A stretch of DNA of 10,084 nt, from contig JADFZP010000065.1 of the NCBI GenBank assembly GCA_015232485.1, positions 1,379-11,462 on the forward strand, in the 5' to 3' direction. The notes beneath the pieces were generated by a model. That model was given only the letters and a program-made list of their open reading frames with translations, was not told the origin of the DNA and ran no database searches. Numbering within the stretch: position 1 is the first letter of the stretch; every line of letters starts with the position of its first letter. The position numbers and the translations under genes were made by a program. The DNA is from Alphaproteobacteria bacterium. GTDB lineage: Bacteria > Pseudomonadota > Alphaproteobacteria > Rhodospirillales > Magnetospirillaceae. Shown piece after piece: positions 6,852 through 10,084 of the stretch.

Positions 6852-8645
6852 ATGAGTCGCAGCCTCGCGCTTCGCTTCGCGCTGATCTCGTCGGTTCTGT
6901 CGCTGACGCTGATGGTGGGTTTGGCCGCCATCCTGCACTCGGCCGGGCGCCGCCAGTTGCTCGACCATTACGCGGCGGGGATGTCCAGCCAGGCGCGACT
7001 GGTCGCCCAGCAGGCCGGCGAACTGCTCGCCACCGTCACCGAGACCATGGAGGCGCTGGCCGGCAACAGCGTGCTGGCCACCGCGCTGGTCGACAGCGCC
7101 GGCAAGGAAACCTATCTGATCCCCTTCCTGAGCGGCTTTCGGCGGGTCGATGGCTTGCCGGTCGGCATCGTCTTCACCGATTTCGAGGCCAAGACCATCG
7201 CCACCAACGGTCGCGCGCCGCCCAGCGAGGCCGAGCGCCAGTGGCTGCTGGCCGCCATCGCCGAGGGCCGACCGCGCGCCACCCTGCTGGTCGAGGGCGG
7301 TCGGCCGCACCTGATCGCCGCCGAGATGCTGGCCTATTCGCGCACCGCGACGCCCGAGGGCGCGCTGTTCTATCGCCTGCCGCTCGACGCGCTGATCCAC
7401 CATTCCGATGCCACGCTGATCGCCCCGGGCGTCGCCGCCCCCCAGGGGCGCGACGGCGAAATGGTGGTTTCCGCGCCGCTTCCCGCCAGCGGCCGGCTGG
7501 GATCGCTGGGCCTGTCGATGGTCCTGAGGGTGCCGAGCGAGCCGACCGGCGTGTTTCCCTGGCTGCTGCCGCTCGACATGGGCGCCGCCCTGCTGGCGGC
7601 GGGGCTGCTGGTGGCGGGCAGTCTGGTGGCGGCCGGCTATGTGACGCGCGGCCTGCGCGAGCTTGAAGGGGTCGCCCTGAACGTCATGCGCCAGGGGCTG
7701 GGCGGCCAGCGCGCCCGGATGCGCGGCGCCGACGAGGTCGACAGTCTGGCCCGCGCCTTCAACTACATGCTGGACCAGCTTGGCGCGGCGGCCGAGGCGC
7801 GCGAGCGTCGTTCGGCCGCCGAGATCGCCGCCCAGCGCGGTCTGGCGACGCTCGCCGAGCAAGCCCGCCTCGAAGCCGAAGAGGCGCGCCGCCTGGCGGA
7901 ACGGGCCAACCAGGCCAAGTCGCGCTTTCTGGCCGCCGCCAGCCACGATCTTCGCCAGCCGTTCCAGGCCATGCGGCTGTTCCACGATCTGTTGCGGGCG
8001 CGGCTGGCCGGCCGGCCCGAGGAGCCGATCACCATCAAGCTGGGCGAGGCGATGGCGGCCGGCGAAAGCCTGCTGACCGCGCTGCTCGACATCTCGACCC
8101 TGGAGGCCGGCGTGGTGCGCGTCGAGAAGGGACGGGTGTCGCTGGCGCCGCTACTGGCCCGTCTGATGCGCGAATTCGAGGGGCAGGCCCAGGCCGCGGG
8201 GCTGACCCTGCGACTGGCCGGCGCGCCCGACGCGATGTGCCGCAGCGATCCGGTCCTGCTCGAGCGGATGCTGCGCAACCTGTTGCTGAACGCCGTTCGC
8301 TACACCCGTTCGGGCGGCGTGCTGGCCGCCATCCGGCCGCGCGGCGGCGCCTGGTCGGTCGAGGTCTGGGACACCGGAATTGGCATCCCCGCCGACAAGA
8401 TCGCCGACATCTTCGAGGATTTTTACCAGGTCGAAAACGACGAGCGCGACCGCGCGCTTGGTCTGGGGCTTGGCCTGTCGGTGGTGCAGCGGATGTCGCG
8501 AATGCTGGGTCATCGCGTCTCGGTCTCGTCCCGTGTGGGGCGCGGCTCGGTGTTCCGACTGCTGGTCGAAGCCGACCAGCCGACGCCCGTTCAAGGCCAC
8601 GCCCCCGATTTTCATTTGACAGGGGGGGGGAAATCTCCATATTGA
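6852..8645 (+). CDS. Membrane-bound sensor histidine kinase (HAMP-HisKA-HATPase), orphan
   Basis: The 597-residue inner-membrane sensor kinase has a first membrane segment at about 8-28. A periplasmic sensor region spans about 30-238, followed by a second membrane segment at about 242-264. A HAMP domain (to about 316) and a charged coiled-coil linker (about 315-352) come next. The phosphoacceptor is His365 in SHDLRQPFQAM, a variant H-box frequent in kinases related to hybrid types. The ATP-binding domain shows an N-box (RNLLLNAVRYTRSGG, Asn480), G1 (DTGIGIP, Asp507), an F-box (IFEDFYQVEND) and G2 (LGLGLGLSVVQRM), so all parts needed for kinase activity are present. There is no receiver domain and no response-regulator gene nearby. 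The start is ATG 6852 (MSRSLALRF), because it begins just before the first membrane helix; a start at 6675 would add unconvincing sequence. The last ~20 residues (after LLVEADQP) look disordered and are encoded across the promoter and G-tract of the next gene. Confidence 0.93.
   Translation: MSRSLALRFALISSVLSLTLMVGLAAILHSAGRRQLLDHYAAGMSSQARLVAQQAGELLATVTETMEALAGNSVLATALVDSAGKETYLIPFLSGFRRVDGLPVGIVFTDFEAKTIATNGRAPPSEAERQWLLAAIAEGRPRATLLVEGGRPHLIAAEMLAYSRTATPEGALFYRLPLDALIHHSDATLIAPGVAAPQGRDGEMVVSAPLPASGRLGSLGLSMVLRVPSEPTGVFPWLLPLDMGAALLAAGLLVAGSLVAAGYVTRGLRELEGVALNVMRQGLGGQRARMRGADEVDSLARAFNYMLDQLGAAAEARERRSAAEIAAQRGLATLAEQARLEAEEARRLAERANQAKSRFLAAASHDLRQPFQAMRLFHDLLRARLAGRPEEPITIKLGEAMAAGESLLTALLDISTLEAGVVRVEKGRVSLAPLLARLMREFEGQAQAAGLTLRLAGAPDAMCRSDPVLLERMLRNLLLNAVRYTRSGGVLAAIRPRGGAWSVEVWDTGIGIPADKIADIFEDFYQVENDERDRALGLGLGLSVVQRMSRMLGHRVSVSSRVGRGSVFRLLVEADQPTPVQGHAPDFHLTGGGKSPY
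8616..8643 (+). promoter_or_regulatory. Putative sigma-70 promoter for the decarboxylase gene, with nine-G spacer tract
   Basis: A perfect -35 TTGACA (8616-8621) is followed by 16 bases and CATATT (8638-8643), 4 of 6 to the -10 consensus. The spacer begins with nine consecutive Gs (8622-8630). Transcription would start near 8650, giving a leader of about 79 bases. The promoter lies within the last codons of the histidine kinase gene. Confidence 0.55.
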
Positions 8646-8678
8646 GCGGCATCCCAACAGACCAAAGCACGGCTTGAA

Positions 8679-8719
8679 CGCACGGCAGAGGCGAGGCGGG
8701 TTACCCCCATCTCCGTGTG
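8679..8719 (+). promoter_or_regulatory. Imperfect leader stem-loop ending at the decarboxylase Shine-Dalgarno
   Basis: Bases 8679-8685 pair with 8713-8719 (7 pairs, one G-U). After a one-base bulge, 8687-8689 pair with 8710-8712. A distal part, 8695-8700, pairs with 8704-8708 with one bulge around a TTA loop. The 3' strand ends at G8719, the first base of the GAGGG ribosome-binding site (8719-8723). The structure could modulate translation initiation. I worked out the pairings by eye and computed no energy. Confidence 0.35.
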
Positions 8720-8728
8720 AGGGCAACC

Positions 8729-9874
8729 ATGACCAATCGTTTCCTGGGCGCCGATGCGATCGTTCGCGCGTCCCGTCCGACCGATCCCCTTCTGCTCCTC
8801 GACGGCGACAAGGCCCGCTTCGCGGCGTCCGCGGCTTTGCGCGCCTTTCCCGGAATCGTCGCCTACGCGGTCAAGGTCTGCGACCGGCCCGAGGTGCTGC
8901 GCGCCTTGGCCGATGGCGGCATTCGCCATTGGGACGTCGCCTCGATCCACGAGGTGCGCGCCGTTCGCGAGCAGTTCCCCGAAGGCGTGCTGCACTTCAT
9001 GAATCCGGTCAAGGCGGCTTCGCATATCGCCGAGGCTTATGGGCTTGGCGTGCGCGACTTCGCCTTCGACTGCGAGCGCGAACTCGACAAGATCGCCGAA
9101 TCGACGGGGCGCGATCCCGCCGTGGTGCCGGTGCTGCGCGTCGCGGTGCCCAACGACCACGCCAAATTCGCGCTGGACGGCAAGTTCGGCTGCGACGAGG
9201 ACGAGGCGGCGCGCCTTCTGTCCTTGGCCGCCGCCCAGGGCTACCGGCCGGGCGTGACCTTCCACGTCGGCTCGCAGTGCGAAAGCGCCGCGTCCTGGGA
9301 GATGGCCACCGACATCGCCTGCCGCGCCGCGGCGCGCGCCGGCATCGAGCCTTCGGTGATCGACATCGGCGGCGGCTATCCCGCCTCGTATCGCGGCGTC
9401 GAACCCGACTTCGCGTCCTGCGTGGCGGCCGGCCGTCGCGCCATGGACCGCTGGTTCCCGCGTTTCGACGGCCGCTTCCAGTGCGAGCCGGGACGCGTGC
9501 TGGTCGCCCCCTCGGCCTCGGTGCTGGTCCGCGTCGAACTGCGCAAGGGCCAGGCGCTGCACCTGAACGATGGTTATTACGGCCTGCTCAGCGAGTTGAA
9601 GTGGATGCCGGGCGTCCATCCGGTGCGCATGCTGCGCCCCAATGGCCGCTCGCGGTGCGCCCTACAGGCCTTCTCGTTCTTCGGCCCGACCTGCGATTCC
9701 ATCGACTCGATGGACGGCCCCTACCACCTGCCGGCCGACATCGAGGAAGGCGACTGGATCGAGATCGGCATGATGGGCGCCTACTCCACCGTGCTGGCCG
9801 GCCGCTTCAACGGCTTCCCCGACGCCCAGACGGTGATCCTGGACCAGCCGCGAGACCACCGCGCCGCGGCGTGA
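8729..9874 (+). CDS. Fold-III PLP-dependent decarboxylase, ornithine/lysine decarboxylase type
   Basis: The 381-residue cytosolic enzyme would decarboxylate ornithine to putrescine (and perhaps lysine to cadaverine), the entry step of polyamine synthesis. ATG 8729 has GAGGG (8719-8723) 5 bases upstream; an in-frame GTG at 8717 overlaps that site and is less likely. Hallmarks in order are YAVKVC with the PLP lysine at Lys49, HVGSQ (His179), DIGGGYP (glycines 214-216, phosphate loop), EPGR (Glu253, pyridine nitrogen), FGPTCDSID with catalytic Cys322 and Asp323, and MMGAYS with Tyr352. Cys322 and Asp323 from the second subunit complete the active site in the obligate dimer of this family. The length fits the compact alphaproteobacterial ornithine/lysine decarboxylases. 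The GPTCDS-D signature fits amino-acid decarboxylation and argues against diaminopimelate decarboxylase. Substrate preference cannot be decided from motifs alone. It lies 83 bases after the kinase gene but seems to have its own promoter. Confidence 0.93.
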   Translation: MTNRFLGADAIVRASRPTDPLLLLDGDKARFAASAALRAFPGIVAYAVKVCDRPEVLRALADGGIRHWDVASIHEVRAVREQFPEGVLHFMNPVKAASHIAEAYGLGVRDFAFDCERELDKIAESTGRDPAVVPVLRVAVPNDHAKFALDGKFGCDEDEAARLLSLAAAQGYRPGVTFHVGSQCESAASWEMATDIACRAAARAGIEPSVIDIGGGYPASYRGVEPDFASCVAAGRRAMDRWFPRFDGRFQCEPGRVLVAPSASVLVRVELRKGQALHLNDGYYGLLSELKWMPGVHPVRMLRPNGRSRCALQAFSFFGPTCDSIDSMDGPYHLPADIEEGDWIEIGMMGAYSTVLAGRFNGFPDAQTVILDQPRDHRAAA

Positions 9875-9900
9875 GGGCTGCGGAAACGTCATTTTTCATC

Positions 9901-9933
9901 GTCACCCCCGCCTTCCTTGGCCGTCACCCCCGC
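9901..9933 (+). repeat. Two direct copies of GTCACCCCCGC, 22 bases apart
   Basis: GTCACCCCCGC occurs at 9901-9911 and again at 9923-9933. The second copy forms the left side of the hairpin at 9927-9944. The first looks like a truncated copy of the same element start, suggesting partial duplication. Confidence 0.55.
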
Positions 9934-9944
9934 GAAAGCGGGGG
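9927..9944 (+). repeat. REP-like hairpin CCCCCGC-GAAA-GCGGGGG
   Basis: A perfect 7-bp GC stem is closed by a GAAA tetraloop 52 bases after the decarboxylase stop. The flanks GTCA and TCCATG match the style of a repetitive intergenic element common in alphaproteobacterial genomes. It may stabilise the mRNA end or help termination, but no T-run follows. Confidence 0.7.
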
Positions 9945-10012
9945 TCCATGTTGGGTGTGGCGATGGAATGATCCGCAAAAGCGCGGCGGCACAATGGGTT
10001 CCCGCTTTCGCG
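9931..10012. repeat. 12-bp inverted repeat bracketing a degenerate REP-like element
   Basis: CGCGAAAGCGGG (9931-9942) recurs as its exact reverse complement CCCGCTTTCGCG at 10001-10012. The inner flanks are also related (GTCCATG on the left; on the right, ATGGGTT read as AACCCAT). The left and right halves thus resemble the ends of one mirrored element with about 58 bases inside. The right end has decayed, lacking the closing CGGGGGTGAC. From 9875 to the window end I see no gene. Confidence 0.5.
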
Positions 10013-10084
10013 CATACGCGCTGACTTAGGGGATTCCCGAGCAGGCAATTTTGTGATTCAACCTGGGGATGACTCAGACAAGCT

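Noticed and set aside
9927..9944. Considered as the intrinsic terminator of the decarboxylase gene
   Set aside because: The stem is strong, but the following bases (TCCATGTTGG) contain no T-run, and the sequence is better explained as a REP-like repeat.
8674..10029. 451-codon plus-strand frame overlapping the decarboxylase in another frame
   Set aside because: It is extremely arginine-rich and without motifs, and it runs into the REP-like repeats. The overlapped frame has every fold-III PLP decarboxylase signature.
1..10084. tRNA, rRNA, phage, toxin-antitoxin or defence genes
   Set aside because: I looked for cloverleaf ends, integrase or transposase motifs and small paired ORFs, and saw none that could be supported.

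Overview
The window is GC-rich with strong G/C bias at third codon positions. It encodes a Gram-negative cell with exported proteins and periplasmic sensors. Gene content, codon use and the intergenic repeat types suggest an alphaproteobacterium, probably of the Rhodospirillales; this is inferred from style, because the window has no rRNA or other taxonomic marker.

Layout. (1) Positions 1-651, minus strand: the N-terminal half of a periplasmic binding protein of the branched-chain amino acid (LivJ-like) ABC family, cut by the window edge. (2) Positions 652-792: a compact divergent regulatory region with outward-facing promoters whose -35 boxes sit in the two arms of an 8-bp inverted repeat. 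(3) Positions 793-3074, plus strand: two translationally coupled genes, a small membrane protein that looks like an isolated chemoreceptor-type four-helix sensor, and a Na+/phosphate cotransporter-family protein with a PhoU-like tail. (4) Positions 3142-5822: two exported M16 zinc-peptidase-family proteins overlapping by 4 bases, the first with the HxxEH metal site and the second without it, as expected for a catalytic/non-catalytic pair. (5) Positions 5847-5908: a long imperfect palindrome built from a CCAAG motif, between convergent genes. (6) Positions 5923-6615, minus strand: a DUF2652 protein, a relative of class III nucleotide cyclases. (7) Positions 6616-6851: a divergent region with two short palindromes and a possible 32-residue leader peptide. 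(8) Positions 6852-8645: an orphan membrane sensor histidine kinase. (9) Positions 8729-9874: a fold-III PLP decarboxylase of the ornithine/lysine decarboxylase type, for polyamine synthesis. (10) Positions 9901-10030: degenerate REP-like intergenic repeat material running towards the window end.

How the genes work together. The sensor/Na-Pi pair and the M16 pair are the clear operons. The kinase and the decarboxylase are on the same strand, but the decarboxylase appears to have its own promoter inside the 3' end of the kinase gene. The most unusual feature is a run of nine G residues between the -35 and -10 boxes of that promoter, which also encodes the kinase C-terminal tail. A slip in this tract would change promoter spacing and the kinase C-terminus together. 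I see no complete phage, insertion sequence, CRISPR array, tRNA or obvious defence system, and no gene-free stretch longer than 300 bases.
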